From Rhodococcus sp. BP22 (GTDB lineage Bacteria; Actinomycetota; Actinomycetes; Mycobacteriales; Mycobacteriaceae): a stretch of DNA of 64,000 nucleotides. The DNA lies in NCBI RefSeq assembly GCF_014281965.1, contig NZ_JACFTB010000007.1:238508-302507 (forward strand), given 5' to 3'. Both the position numbers and the translations under genes were made by a program. Every line of letters begins with the position of its first letter. Positions within the stretch are counted from its first letter, which is position 1. The notes beneath the pieces are model-generated. The model made no database searches, was not told the DNA's origin, and saw only the letters and a program-made list of their open reading frames with translations. Below are positions 42,316-51,183 of the stretch, in pieces.

Positions 42316-43020
42316 CTAAATTCCGAGGTAGGCGGCCTTGACGCGATCGTCGTGAGCAAGCTCGGATCCTGTGCCTGTGAGCACGATCGAGCCGCTCTCG
42401 ATCACGTAGGCGCGATCGGAGATGTCGAGCGCTTGAGCGGCGTTCTGTTCGACGATGAGCACTGTCACACCGGTATCGCGGATACGCACGATTGCGTCCA
42501 GAACCTGAGCGGCCAATTTGGGGGCCAACCCCACCGATGGTTCGTCGAGCGTGAGAAGCCGGGGCTTCGCCATCAACGCACGACCGATGGCAAGCATCTG
42601 TTGCTGTCCGCCGGACATGGTGGCGGCGAGCTGATCACGACGCTCGGCGAGGATGGGGAACAAGTCGTATACCTGGTCCAGGGACTCCTTGACCGTAGTG
42701 CGCTTCTGTGTGTACGCACCCATTTCGAGATTCTCGAAGACCGGCAGGGCACCGAACAGTGCACGGTCCTGTGCGACATGGACCAAGCCCGCCTTGACGA
42801 TCCGGTCGGCTCGCATCCCGTGAATTGGAACCCCGTCCAACACGATTCGGCCACCGGTCGGTGAGACCAGCCCCGACAATGCTCGCAAGGTCGTCGTCTT
42901 GCCTGCGCCGTTCGCGCCGATGAGCGACACGATTTCGTTCTTTGCGATGGACATATCCAGTCCATGCAGAATTTCCAGACGCCGATATCCGGCGTGCAAG
43001 TTGTCGATCTCGAGCATCAT
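42316..43020 (-). CDS. livF: branched-chain-type ABC importer ATPase LivF
   Basis: 234 residues. Walker A GANGAGKTTTL near 35-45, signature MSGGQQQMLAIGRALM near 135-150, Walker B LLTLDEPSVGLAP, and switch His absent in favour of VEQNAA as in all LivF proteins. The ATG overlaps the stop of livG. One of the two ATPases of a HAAT-family importer. This family moves not only Leu/Ile/Val but also amides, urea and aromatic acids, so the operon substrate is probably the ligand. Confidence 0.85.
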   Translation of the reverse strand: MMLEIDNLHAGYRRLEILHGLDMSIAKNEIVSLIGANGAGKTTTLRALSGLVSPTGGRIVLDGVPIHGMRADRIVKAGLVHVAQDRALFGALPVFENLEMGAYTQKRTTVKESLDQVYDLFPILAERRDQLAATMSGGQQQMLAIGRALMAKPRLLTLDEPSVGLAPKLAAQVLDAIVRIRDTGVTVLIVEQNAAQALDISDRAYVIESGSIVLTGTGSELAHDDRVKAAYLGI

Positions 43021-43739
43021 GCCGTCTTCTCCTCACCGAGATATGCCTCGACGACGCGGCTGTCCTCGATGACCGTGCGTGGATCCCCCGAGGTCAACAC
43101 CGCACCTTCGTGCATGACGACGAGGCGCTCGGAAAGCGCCATGACAGCCGCCATGATGTGTTCGACGAACAACACGGTCTGGCCCTCGTCGTGCAGAGTG
43201 CGCAGCAACTCGATCATCGGTGCCCGCTCGGCTGGTACCAATCCGGCGAGTACCTCGTCGAGCAGCACGACACGTGGCTCCATGGCCAGGGCACGTGCCA
43301 GCTCTAGCCGTTTGAGACCGGCAGTGGACATGGTCGACACTTTGCCGCCGACCTGATCCGAGAGTTGCACTCGATCGAGTACCTCGAGTGCATGTCGGCG
43401 CGCGTCCTTGCGCGAGCGACGCTTGCTCAGCGCTGCAACGGTGACGTTCTCGAGCACGGACATGGATTCGAACGGTCGCATGAGCTGGAAGGTTCGAACG
43501 AGTCCGCTGCGTGCGATCTTGTTGGCCGGCCAACCGGTGATGTCTTTGCCGTCGAAAATGATTCGGCCCTGGGTGGGTAATTGCTCACCGGACAGAAGCG
43601 AGAACAGTGTGGTCTTCCCCGCACCGTTGGGACCGATGATGCCCAGAAATTCGTGCTCGGAAACGTCCAGGGTGACGTCTCGCACGGCATGAATTCCGGA
43701 GAAGGATTTACTCAGACCTTCGATGCTCAGCAGGCTCAT
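43017..43739 (-). CDS. livG: branched-chain-type ABC importer ATPase LivG
   Basis: 240 residues from ATG 43739, which overlaps the livM stop codon; a GTG three codons earlier is less likely. Walker A GPNGAGKTTLFSLLSG near 38-53, Walker B RVVLLDEVLAGLVPAE near 160-175, VLFVEHIMAAVMALSERLVVMHEGAVL typical of LivG. The usual LSGG signature is degenerate here: the position reads MSTAGLKRLELARAL. That is common in LivG, whose partner LivF keeps the canonical one. Confidence 0.85.
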   Translation of the reverse strand: MSLLSIEGLSKSFSGIHAVRDVTLDVSEHEFLGIIGPNGAGKTTLFSLLSGEQLPTQGRIIFDGKDITGWPANKIARSGLVRTFQLMRPFESMSVLENVTVAALSKRRSRKDARRHALEVLDRVQLSDQVGGKVSTMSTAGLKRLELARALAMEPRVVLLDEVLAGLVPAERAPMIELLRTLHDEGQTVLFVEHIMAAVMALSERLVVMHEGAVLTSGDPRTVIEDSRVVEAYLGEEKTA

Positions 43740-44779
43740 CGAAACCACCTCTCACGGATAGTGCCGAAGATTCCCTTGGGTAGAAATATGACGATCAGGA
43801 TCAAAATCACCGAGTAGACCGCTACGTCGAGACCGATTGCGCCATCGAGGAATCCGAGGAATCCCGGTGGGTTGCGCAGCAATTCGTTGATGATCTCGGA
43901 CAGCGGCCCGATTACTGCGGCGCCGAGGACCGGGCCCCAGATCGTGCCGATTCCACCGATGACGGCAGGAACGATGGCTTCCACCGATACCGCGGATCCG
44001 AAGGCCTGTTCCGGACCGACGAAGAAGTAGTACTGCGTGTAGTACACGCCGGCGACCGCGATAAGTGCACAGCTGGCTGCGACCGCGATGAGGCGGTACT
44101 TCATCGTATCGATGCCCAGCGACGCGGCTGCGGTCTCGTCGTCGCGCACCGCTTGCACGAACTGGCCCGCTCGGGACCGCACGTAGAAGATGGTGCCGAG
44201 CACGGCAAGCGCGAGAATCACCAACGGGATCCAGATGTAGTTGGGACTGCCCTTCTCGAACTGCAGCATCCACCACGAATCACGAGGCAGGAGCGGCACA
44301 TTGAATCCTTCGGTCTTGTGGAAGACCTCCAGGTTCTGCACCAGCAACAGGAACATCTGCGCAAAGGCGAAGGTAGCCAACGCAAAATACGAACCGGCGA
44401 GCCGATAGCGCAGACACAGATAGGCGAGCAGCGTTCCGACCGAGGCCGAGATCACCGCGGCGACCGCCATCGAGATCCAGGGCGAAATTCCGTGATCCAC
44501 CAGCAGGTAGGCCCCGGTATACGCACCGATTCCGAAGAACGCGGCGTGGCCGAAGCTGAACATCCCGCCGAAGCCGCTCATGATGTTCCACGCCACTGCC
44601 ATGAGTGCGAAGATCAGCGTCCGAACGGCAACGGTCTGAGCTTGTTCACCGAGAATCAGTGGCAGCGCCGCTACGACGACGAAGCCGATGACGAGCGTGA
44701 TGAGCTGTCGTTTCAGCCAGGTGTCTTTCAATCGAGAATCTTCTGGCACCGACGTAGGTGCTGTCACAGTGGCGGTCAT
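43736..44779 (-). CDS. livM: branched-chain-type ABC permease LivM
   Basis: 347 residues from ATG 44779, overlapping the livH stop; the frame is open far upstream only as a shadow of livH. About ten membrane helices; MSGFGGMFSFGHAAFFGIGAYTGAYLL near 78-104 and AVRDDETAAASLGIDTMKYRLIAVAASCALIAVAG near 205-240 (the ATPase-contact loop) are family marks. Together with LivH it forms the channel. All five importer genes overlap by ATGA and are surely one mRNA. Confidence 0.88.
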   Translation of the reverse strand: MTATVTAPTSVPEDSRLKDTWLKRQLITLVIGFVVVAALPLILGEQAQTVAVRTLIFALMAVAWNIMSGFGGMFSFGHAAFFGIGAYTGAYLLVDHGISPWISMAVAAVISASVGTLLAYLCLRYRLAGSYFALATFAFAQMFLLLVQNLEVFHKTEGFNVPLLPRDSWWMLQFEKGSPNYIWIPLVILALAVLGTIFYVRSRAGQFVQAVRDDETAAASLGIDTMKYRLIAVAASCALIAVAGVYYTQYYFFVGPEQAFGSAVSVEAIVPAVIGGIGTIWGPVLGAAVIGPLSEIINELLRNPPGFLGFLDGAIGLDVAVYSVILILIVIFLPKGIFGTIRERWFR

Positions 44780-45765
44780 CGGCGGGCTCCGTACAATCCT
44801 TCGGGCTTGAGAAACAGGACGAGGATGAACACCGCGAACACCAGGATGAGTGATCCGGTACCGGGGAGGAAGAGAGCTCCGACCGTCTGCACCAGGCCGA
44901 TCACCAAACCACCGATCACGGCACCGACGACGCTTCCGAGACCGCCGAGCACGACGATGACGAACGCGAGGATGGTGAACTGCTCTCCCACCGACGGCGT
45001 GAGACTGGTGAACGGGGTCATCAATCCCCCGGCTACGGCGACGCATGCCGCACCGATGCCGAAGGTCAGGGCGTAGACGCGGCCGATGTCGACTCCGACG
45101 AGTTTGGCTCCTTCGGAGTTCGACGCCACTGCGCGGATGGACAGCCCGAGCGGGGTGCGCTTGAGCACAGCAGTCAATGCGACGGCGACGAGAGCCGCTC
45201 CGACGAAGGCCAGAACCCGCGGCCACGACGCCACGGCTCCGAGAATCGAGACCGAACCGTCGATCGGGGCTTGAACCGATTTGGGCCTTCCTCCGAAAAT
45301 CATCAGCAAGACGTTGATGATGAGCAGAGACAGACCGAGCGTGACCAGTAGTGGGCCGTCGTGGCTGCCGCTGATCGTCAGCTTGGTCAGCAGCGTTGCC
45401 TGCACGATCATGCCGAACACGAACATCAGCGGCACCGCGATGACGGTGGCGAGATACACCGGCAGCCCGGCGGTGGACAGTGCGTACACGATGTACATCG
45501 CCATCGTCAGCATCGCGCCCTGGGCGAAGTTCACGATGCCCAGTACTCCGAAGATCAGTGTCAGACCGACCGAGATCAGTGCGTACACGCCACCGAGAAG
45601 CAGTCCTGAAACCAGTGACTGGGTCACCAGCCCTTGATCCTTGCCACCCACGAGATAAATGACCGCCATGATCACCACGACGACGGCTGCCACGCCCACT
45701 GCGGGGTTCATCCCCGTCAGCGTGCGCCGCTTGACCGGTGCCGTCGCAGTCGCTGCGTCGGTCAC
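44776..45765 (-). CDS. livH: branched-chain-type ABC permease LivH
   Basis: 329 residues, longer at the N-terminus than E. coli LivH by an extra helix (AVGVAAVVVVIMAVIYLVGG). Core: LVSGLLLGGVYALISVGLTLIFGVLGIVNFAQGAMLTMAMY near 48-88, and the contact loop LGLSIRAVASNSEGAKLVGVDIGRVYALTFGIG near 207-239. It ends FLKPEGLYGARR, as is usual. Overlaps both neighbours (ATGA). Confidence 0.88.
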   Translation of the reverse strand: MTDAATATAPVKRRTLTGMNPAVGVAAVVVVIMAVIYLVGGKDQGLVTQSLVSGLLLGGVYALISVGLTLIFGVLGIVNFAQGAMLTMAMYIVYALSTAGLPVYLATVIAVPLMFVFGMIVQATLLTKLTISGSHDGPLLVTLGLSLLIINVLLMIFGGRPKSVQAPIDGSVSILGAVASWPRVLAFVGAALVAVALTAVLKRTPLGLSIRAVASNSEGAKLVGVDIGRVYALTFGIGAACVAVAGGLMTPFTSLTPSVGEQFTILAFVIVVLGGLGSVVGAVIGGLVIGLVQTVGALFLPGTGSLILVFAVFILVLFLKPEGLYGARR

Positions 45766-46982
45766 TGTCCGGCCCCGACCGGGAACTCGATTGCTTCCGT
45801 GGCGAATTCCTCTGGGAAGACCTGCGCTACTGCACCATCGCGGACCTGCATGACGATGACCGTTGCGTTCTTGTTCTGACCGGTCTCGTCGAACTCGATG
45901 GGTCCGTTGAACGCGAGCAGTGGATCTTCGATGGAGACACCGGAAATGGCGTCGCGCAAAGCTTCTGGATCGGTGTCCTTACCATCCTCGAGACCTGCCG
46001 CGATGACCTCGACGGCTTGGTAGGACAGCATCGCCGCGGTCTCCATCGGGCGTCCGAACTGCTGCTGGAAGCGGCCTCGGATCTCGTTGGTGCGCTCGCT
46101 CGTCGCGTCGAAGTGGTAGTTGGCGCTGAGCACGCCCTCACCGGCAGCTCCGGCCGCCGCGGGGAAAGAGCTGTCGTCGAACGCGCCGTTGGCAATTCCG
46201 TAGACGCCCTTGACCTTCAAGTTCAGCTGCTGCACAGCCTTGGCGATGAGCAGACCATCCGGGAAGTAACCGGTCGCGACGATGACGTCGGGGTTACTGA
46301 CGGCTGCTTCCCGAACCTGAGTGGTTGCGTCGGAGAAGTTCGTTGCTGGATAGGTGATTTCCTGCACCGAGGAGATGCCCTGGTTGGCTGCCTCGGCTTC
46401 GAATGCGTTGAAGACGCTGTCTCCGAACGATCCTTCGATGTGCAGGTAGGACACCTTGTCGATGGACTGTCCGGTCTGCTGCTCGATAGCCGCCAATGCC
46501 TTGGCGCCGTCGGTTCCCATGCTGGACGCGTTGGGCTGCATACGGAACGAGTACTGGTATCCCTGATCGAGAATCTTGTCGTCCACGGCGACATCGATGA
46601 CGAGAGGCACGCGGGACCGTTCGGCTACCGAGGCGACATTCTGCGTGACGTCACTCTGATAGGTGCCGACGAGTGCGACGGCACCGTCGTCGATCAACCG
46701 CTGCGCCTCACTCTGCCCGACCTCGGCCTTGCCCTGACTGTCGCCGGAGACGAGCTCCAACTGACGGCCTTCGAGTGAGGAGATTCCGCCGGCGGCGTTG
46801 ATATCGGCAACCGCCAATGCGGCCCCGTCGTTCATCAATCCACCGACCCCCGCGAGGGCACCGGTGGTGGGATGAACGGAGCCGATCTTGATGGAGCCCG
46901 AGTCGTCGGACCCTGATGAGGATCCACACGCTGCTGCACCCATTACCGCGACGGCTGTCAGCACGCCTACAAGCTTCTTCAT
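45762..46982 (-). CDS. livK: LivK-type solute-binding lipoprotein
   Basis: 406 residues. Signal with lipobox MGAAAC (Cys near 19) and a Ser/Asp linker. The chain is a type-I periplasmic binding protein of the Leu/Ile/Val family: IKIGSVHPTTGALAGVGGLMNDGAALAVADINAAGG near 31-66, VALVGTYQSDVTQNVASVAERSRVPLV near 98-124. First gene of the nine-gene operon. An IclR-type operator lies 58-73 bp upstream of its ATG. Ligand unknown; it defines what the pathway takes up. Confidence 0.85.
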   Translation of the reverse strand: MKKLVGVLTAVAVMGAAACGSSSGSDDSGSIKIGSVHPTTGALAGVGGLMNDGAALAVADINAAGGISSLEGRQLELVSGDSQGKAEVGQSEAQRLIDDGAVALVGTYQSDVTQNVASVAERSRVPLVIDVAVDDKILDQGYQYSFRMQPNASSMGTDGAKALAAIEQQTGQSIDKVSYLHIEGSFGDSVFNAFEAEAANQGISSVQEITYPATNFSDATTQVREAAVSNPDVIVATGYFPDGLLIAKAVQQLNLKVKGVYGIANGAFDDSSFPAAAGAAGEGVLSANYHFDATSERTNEIRGRFQQQFGRPMETAAMLSYQAVEVIAAGLEDGKDTDPEALRDAISGVSIEDPLLAFNGPIEFDETGQNKNATVIVMQVRDGAVAQVFPEEFATEAIEFPVGAGQ

Positions 46983-47039
46983 TGTCTGCCTTTCGCGCCC
47001 ACGAGGCGTCGAGTCGAACCGTCTCTCACTGCGTCAAGC

Positions 47040-47056
47040 GTTCCGCTCAGCGCACC
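47040..47056. promoter_or_regulatory. IclR-type operator, site 1
   Basis: GTTCCGCTCAGCGCACC. The left half is perfect against GTTCCGCTnAGCGGAAC, the right half keeps 6 of 8. It lies in the promoter region of the livK operon. Confidence 0.55.
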
Positions 47057-47147
47057 CGAGAATCGGTGATCTATTCGCGTGAAACCGAGTATGGCACGCA
47101 TCACGTCCATAGAACAGCATCTTTGATGAAATTCTTGTTACGCGTAC

Positions 47148-47164
47148 GGTTCGCTCAGCGGAAC
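47148..47164. promoter_or_regulatory. IclR-type operator, site 2
   Basis: GGTTCGCTCAGCGGAAC. The right half is perfect, the left 6 of 8. It lies 60-76 bp before the ATG of the IclR gene, suited to autoregulation and to joint control of the divergent livK operon. Confidence 0.6.
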
Positions 47165-47223
47165 GCTAGAGTCGACCCGCTTGGTGAACCACAATTTCCC
47201 CCTGAATCCGGAAGGATGGCCGA

Positions 47224-48024
47224 ATGGTCACGCCGCCCAGCTCCACATCACTGGCCGAAACATCCACCGGCACAGAGTCAGCAGATCGTGTGGCAGATGT
47301 GCTCCTCGCATTCGCACAGTCCGACCGCGCGCTCGGAGTATCCGAAATCGCCCGACGCCTGCACCTGAGCAAAGCCGTCGTGCATCGGATTCTGCAGTCG
47401 CTGGCCTCACGCTCGATCGTGCAACCGATGGCCGGCGAATCGACGTACTCGCTCGGCCCAGCTGCAATAGGCCTCGGCATGAAGGCATGGAGCCAACTCG
47501 ACGTCCGATCGATCGCCGCCCCGGTGCTTCGGACACTGCGCGCGGAAACCCGTGAAACGGCGACCCTGTCCGTTCTCGTCGGCCACCGGCGCGTCTATCT
47601 GGATCAGTACGAAAGTCCACAGGAAGTGAAGATGGTCGTCGAGATCGGTCCCCAGTTCCCGCTGCACTCGGGGGCATCGAGCCGCGCAATCCTCGCCTTC
47701 CTTCCGGACCACTTCGCCGTCGAAGCACTCGAGGAACTTCAGGGAACCACCCCCGACGTCGACGCTGTGTCCTTTCGTGAGCGTCTCGCCGAGATCCGCG
47801 ACATCGGATACGCGACATCGATCAACGAAAGAAACACGGGCGCGGCCTCCATCGCTGCACCGTTCTTCGACGCGTCCAATCATGTTCTGGGCTCGGTCAG
47901 TTCCTCCGGCCCTGCTTTCCGCTACGCCTCGACCGCGGACGAGCAACATGCCATCCATGCCCGCCAGGTGGTCACCGCAGCTCGGTCGATCACCCAGATT
48001 CTGGAAGCTCGTGCTACTCGATGA
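47224..48024 (+). CDS. IclR-family regulator of the catabolic region
   Basis: 266 residues. N-terminal winged helix (ADRVADVLLAFAQSDRALGVSEIARRLHLSKAVVHRILQSLASRSIV, about 20-66), then the IclR effector domain with LRAETRETATLSVLVGHRRVYLDQYESPQEVKMVVEIG near 103-140 and PLHSGASSRAILAFLP. GGAAGG stands eight bases before the ATG. Divergent from livK and coupled by ATGA to the CitE-like gene. IclR proteins bind a pathway acid; the palindromes found beside livK and the second gene block are probable sites. Confidence 0.88.
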   Translation: MVTPPSSTSLAETSTGTESADRVADVLLAFAQSDRALGVSEIARRLHLSKAVVHRILQSLASRSIVQPMAGESTYSLGPAAIGLGMKAWSQLDVRSIAAPVLRTLRAETRETATLSVLVGHRRVYLDQYESPQEVKMVVEIGPQFPLHSGASSRAILAFLPDHFAVEALEELQGTTPDVDAVSFRERLAEIRDIGYATSINERNTGAASIAAPFFDASNHVLGSVSSSGPAFRYASTADEQHAIHARQVVTAARSITQILEARATR

Positions 48025-48860
48025 CTCGCACAGATTCTCGCTCGTTCCTCTATGTCCCCGCAATCAAGCCCGCACTCTTCGACAAAGCTGTCCGCGGTGA
48101 CACGGACGCCGTTATCATCGACCTCGAAGATTCGGTACCCCTGTCCCAGAAGGCAAGTGCACGAGAAGCCGTCAGCGAATGGTTGAATTCGCGCGAGCCT
48201 ACGGGCGCCGAGATATGGGTCCGGGTCACTCCCGAATTTCTGGCAGAGGACCTCGACGCGGCCGCTCAGTCCGGTGTCGCGGGCATAATGATCGCCAAAT
48301 GCTCGACCGCCACGCTGGCCCGCGCGGACGCGCTCCTCACCGAACTCGAGTCGACACGCAAGCTGGACACCCTCGCCGTGATCGGGTTACTCGAAACTGC
48401 CGACGCCTTACGCTCCATTGCCGCGATGGCCAAATACGCGCGTGTTCGCACCTTCGGAATCGGCGAGGTGGACCTGCTCGCCGACCTGCGCATCGCGCGC
48501 ACCCCGGATACCGAAGCCGTGATCGACACCATCCGCATGCAGGTCGTCATAGGTTGCGCTGCAGCATCTCTGGCCGCTCCCATTGCCCCGACGTCGACAA
48601 ACTTCCGTGACCTCGACGGCTTCGTGATCACCACCCAGCACTTCGTGGACATGGGCTTCCGCGCCCGCACAGCACTGCACCCGAGCCAGGTTCCCATCAT
48701 CAACGCGGCTTTGACGCCGTCGGACGAAACAATCGCCTCGGCGCGCCGATTGGTGGAACTGTACGAACTGTCCGACGGCGGTCCGACTGTGGACGACCAT
48801 GGCCGCTTCGTCGACGAAGCCGTGATGCGCGGGGCGCGGGAAGTCCTGGCTCGGGCGTAA
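48021..48860 (+). CDS. HpcH/HpaI-family CoA-ester lyase (CitE-like)
   Basis: 279 residues, starting inside the IclR stop codon. SFLYVPAIKPALFDKAVRGDTDAVIIDLEDSVPLSQKASAREAV near 7-50 and LLETADALRSI near 122 fit CitE-like lyases; Asp31/Glu33 region (IDLEDSV) and the later RVRTFGIGEVDLLADL hold the Mg and acid sites. Such enzymes split citramalyl-, malyl- or related hydroxyacyl-CoA to acetyl- or propionyl-CoA and an oxo acid. With the CaiB transferase at 37637 it makes a standard activation-cleavage pair. It converges on the MmgE/PrpD gene. Confidence 0.82.
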   Translation: MTRTDSRSFLYVPAIKPALFDKAVRGDTDAVIIDLEDSVPLSQKASAREAVSEWLNSREPTGAEIWVRVTPEFLAEDLDAAAQSGVAGIMIAKCSTATLARADALLTELESTRKLDTLAVIGLLETADALRSIAAMAKYARVRTFGIGEVDLLADLRIARTPDTEAVIDTIRMQVVIGCAAASLAAPIAPTSTNFRDLDGFVITTQHFVDMGFRARTALHPSQVPIINAALTPSDETIASARRLVELYELSDGGPTVDDHGRFVDEAVMRGAREVLARA

Positions 48861-48863
48861 TCA

Positions 48864-50288
48864 CTACCGAGTGGCAGTACCGATTCTCCTCAGCGGGGCG
48901 AGCAGGGTGCCGATGTCCGTCAGATCGGGCAGTCCATGGCACCGCTCGGCCAGCTGGGCCACATCCGATTCGGACATGAACGGCCCCGCGTTCGCGCGGA
49001 ACTTCGCCGAGACCTCCTCGAAGGACAGCGGTCGCTCGGGGCCACCTCGGGTGGTGAGCACTTCCTCCACCACCGTGGTTCCATCCGTCAACGTTGCGGT
49101 CAGCACTGCCGGGAACTGGTGCGGAAAGATGGCGTCGCAGCGTGCATCCGGAACCACATCGACCTTGGCCATCAGCGCTCGGCGATCCTCGGCATTGGCC
49201 AGTTCGTCCGAATAGTCTTCCAACGCTGCTCCGAGTCCGCCGCCGCCGAACATGCCCACTGCAAGTGCGTACGGTCCGCTGAACTGGGCCATGTAACCGG
49301 TCGTCGGTGTGCGTTTGACCTCGATCGGCTCACCGATGGTTCGCAGGTTCGCCGCCGGCACGCCGAGAACCAACTTCTCCACATCGGTCGGCGCAATACC
49401 ACGATTGCGAAGCGCCGCACCCGCGTCGACCGCAGCATGGGTGAAGTGATTCGCCGGGTAAGGCTTGAAGAAGATGTTGGGCACAGCCCATTCCGTTCCA
49501 AGGCCGTCGACGATCTCCGACGCCCGGCCCGGTTGATGCAACCACGCTTCGAAGAAGCCGAATCGGCCTTCGAGCACGGTCGGCGGGCCGGTGATGCCGT
49601 GTCGCGCAAGTCCCGCAGCAGCCAATGCCGAATGTGCTGCCCACCCGCAGTGCATGCGCTTGACGGTGCCGCCGGTGCGGTTCGCCTCGATGATTCCCGA
49701 CGCCATCGACGCAGCGATTCCGAGAGTGTCGACGATCTTCGCTTCCGATGCGCCGCCGATGACGGCAGCTGCTACCGCTCCACCCATGGCGCCGCAGATC
49801 GACGTCGCGTGTTGACCGTGTTCGAAGAACACCGAGTTCTGGGTCTCGGGGTCGAAACCTGCCATGCCGATCCGGACACAGACTTCCAAGCCGATCGCTA
49901 TGCCACGAACCAACGTTCGCCCGTCGGCGCCGTGTTGCTGGGCTGCGGCCAATGCTGCAGGTACGACGGTGGCGCTCGGGTGCAGGATCGAGGGCAGGTG
50001 GGTGTCGTCGAAGTCGAGAGAATGCGCCAGCACGCCGTTCACGAATGCAGCCATCGGCCCTGGTAGCGCCGCCTCGACGCCCACTGCGAAAGCCTTTGCC
50101 GCTCCGCCTTGCTCGGTTGCCCAGGCGATTGCGGCGCGGCTGGTATCGAGGTCGGTCGCCGCAATGGCGATACCCAATGTGTCGAGTACGCGCATTCCGA
50201 CGCTGTCCACGACTGCGTCGGGCAGGTCCTCGAACCTGGTGCCGGCGGCAAAGCGCGCCAGATGCTGGGCAAGAGTGGTGTCGGTCAT
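48864..50288 (-). CDS. MmgE/PrpD-family protein A
   Basis: 474 residues from ATG 50288, overlapping the cyclase stop. N-terminus TLAQHLARFAAGTRFEDLPDAVVDSVGMRVLDTLGIAIAAT is standard; LAHSLDFDDTHLPSILHPSATVVPAALAAAQQHGADGRTLVRGIAIGLEV (about 82-131) is the family core. Members include 2-methylcitrate dehydratase, cis-aconitate decarboxylase and iminodisuccinate epimerase, all acting on polycarboxylates. The second, distant copy at 51184 suggests two separate steps. Substrate unknown. Confidence 0.85.
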   Translation of the reverse strand: MTDTTLAQHLARFAAGTRFEDLPDAVVDSVGMRVLDTLGIAIAATDLDTSRAAIAWATEQGGAAKAFAVGVEAALPGPMAAFVNGVLAHSLDFDDTHLPSILHPSATVVPAALAAAQQHGADGRTLVRGIAIGLEVCVRIGMAGFDPETQNSVFFEHGQHATSICGAMGGAVAAAVIGGASEAKIVDTLGIAASMASGIIEANRTGGTVKRMHCGWAAHSALAAAGLARHGITGPPTVLEGRFGFFEAWLHQPGRASEIVDGLGTEWAVPNIFFKPYPANHFTHAAVDAGAALRNRGIAPTDVEKLVLGVPAANLRTIGEPIEVKRTPTTGYMAQFSGPYALAVGMFGGGGLGAALEDYSDELANAEDRRALMAKVDVVPDARCDAIFPHQFPAVLTATLTDGTTVVEEVLTTRGGPERPLSFEEVSAKFRANAGPFMSESDVAQLAERCHGLPDLTDIGTLLAPLRRIGTATR

Positions 50289-51097
50289 GAGTTGGTCACA
50301 GCCAACGGTCGAACCGGGGAACCCGTAGCGCCGAAGATGTTGAGCGGGACCAGTACGAAGGTGAACTCGTACTGCTTCTTCGTGGACAGTTCTTCGAGGT
50401 CGAGTGCTTCGATGATGTAGATACCGCTCTCCACGAGGAGAACTCGGTGGGCTGGAAGAAGTGCGTGCCCGCCACCCGGCGCGAGTTGCTCGAACGCGAT
50501 CGTGTCGGCACCTGCGGCATGCACCTTCTTGGATGCGAGCCACTGCGCGCCTGCTTCGCTGACTCCGGGAACTCCCGAAGGACCCCCAACGTAGGGCTGG
50601 CCCTCGTCGAACAATTGCCCCCAACCGCTGCGGATCAGTACGACATCCCCTTCGGACACCGCTACCCCCTCAGCGCTCGCGGCCGCTTCCAAGTCTGCAA
50701 CGGTGATCTCGTAACCGCCTTCGCAGCGGCCGATTCCGAGCATCGATGGAATGTCCAGTAGGACTCCACGCCGAACCATCGGCGCAATGGTGTGAACCCC
50801 GTGTTCGACATACTTTCCACCGATGCAGGACTGGCCTGCGTCGGCGCCGCCGTGCAATTTGCCGTCGTGTGAGACATGCGCAAGCGCATCGATGTGCGTG
50901 CCCACGTGCGTTCCGGTCGTGATCATGTCGTTGGCAGCGCTACCACCGTCCGATCGCGTCATGTCGCCGTGACGGCGAGGCAACGTATGCCAGAACTGTG
51001 GGTGATTCGGCGATTGCGGCATGCCCACGCGCAATTGCCGACCCAGGTCGACGATCTGCACCCCAGCCTGAACTGCCTGGAGAAGTTGATCGGACAT
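50285..51097 (-). CDS. cyclase-family hydrolase (kynurenine-formamidase fold)
   Basis: 270 residues from ATG 51097, with GGAG about 9 bases ahead; the frame opens earlier to 51220 without a site. Metal motif HxGTHxDxxxH is complete: His64, His68, Asp70, His74 in TGTHVGTHIDALAHV. The fold includes formamidases, isatin hydrolase and carbamate/amide-ring hydrolases. It would hydrolyse an amide in this pathway, possibly after or instead of the operon amidohydrolase. Faces the second MmgE/PrpD gene across a promoter that carries operator site 3. Confidence 0.82.
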   Translation of the reverse strand: MSDQLLQAVQAGVQIVDLGRQLRVGMPQSPNHPQFWHTLPRRHGDMTRSDGGSAANDMITTGTHVGTHIDALAHVSHDGKLHGGADAGQSCIGGKYVEHGVHTIAPMVRRGVLLDIPSMLGIGRCEGGYEITVADLEAAASAEGVAVSEGDVVLIRSGWGQLFDEGQPYVGGPSGVPGVSEAGAQWLASKKVHAAGADTIAFEQLAPGGGHALLPAHRVLLVESGIYIIEALDLEELSTKKQYEFTFVLVPLNIFGATGSPVRPLAVTNS

Positions 51098-51145
51098 TGA
51101 GTTTGTCTCCTTCACTCGCAACATAAACGGTTCATGAGTCGCGCC

Positions 51146-51162
51146 GTTCCGCTCAACGAAAC
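51146..51162. promoter_or_regulatory. IclR-type operator, site 3
   Basis: GTTCCGCTCAACGAAAC. The left half is perfect, the right 6 of 8. Lies between the divergent cyclase and MmgE/PrpD genes, 49-65 bp from one start codon and 22-38 bp from the other, so one site could control both. Confidence 0.55.
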
Positions 51163-51183
51163 AATGCTCTGAGGGAGGCTGCA

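Noticed and set aside
44780..45226. 149-residue upstream extension of LivM
   Set aside because: Arg-rich shadow of livH; ATG 44779 overlaps the livH stop codon as elsewhere in the operon.
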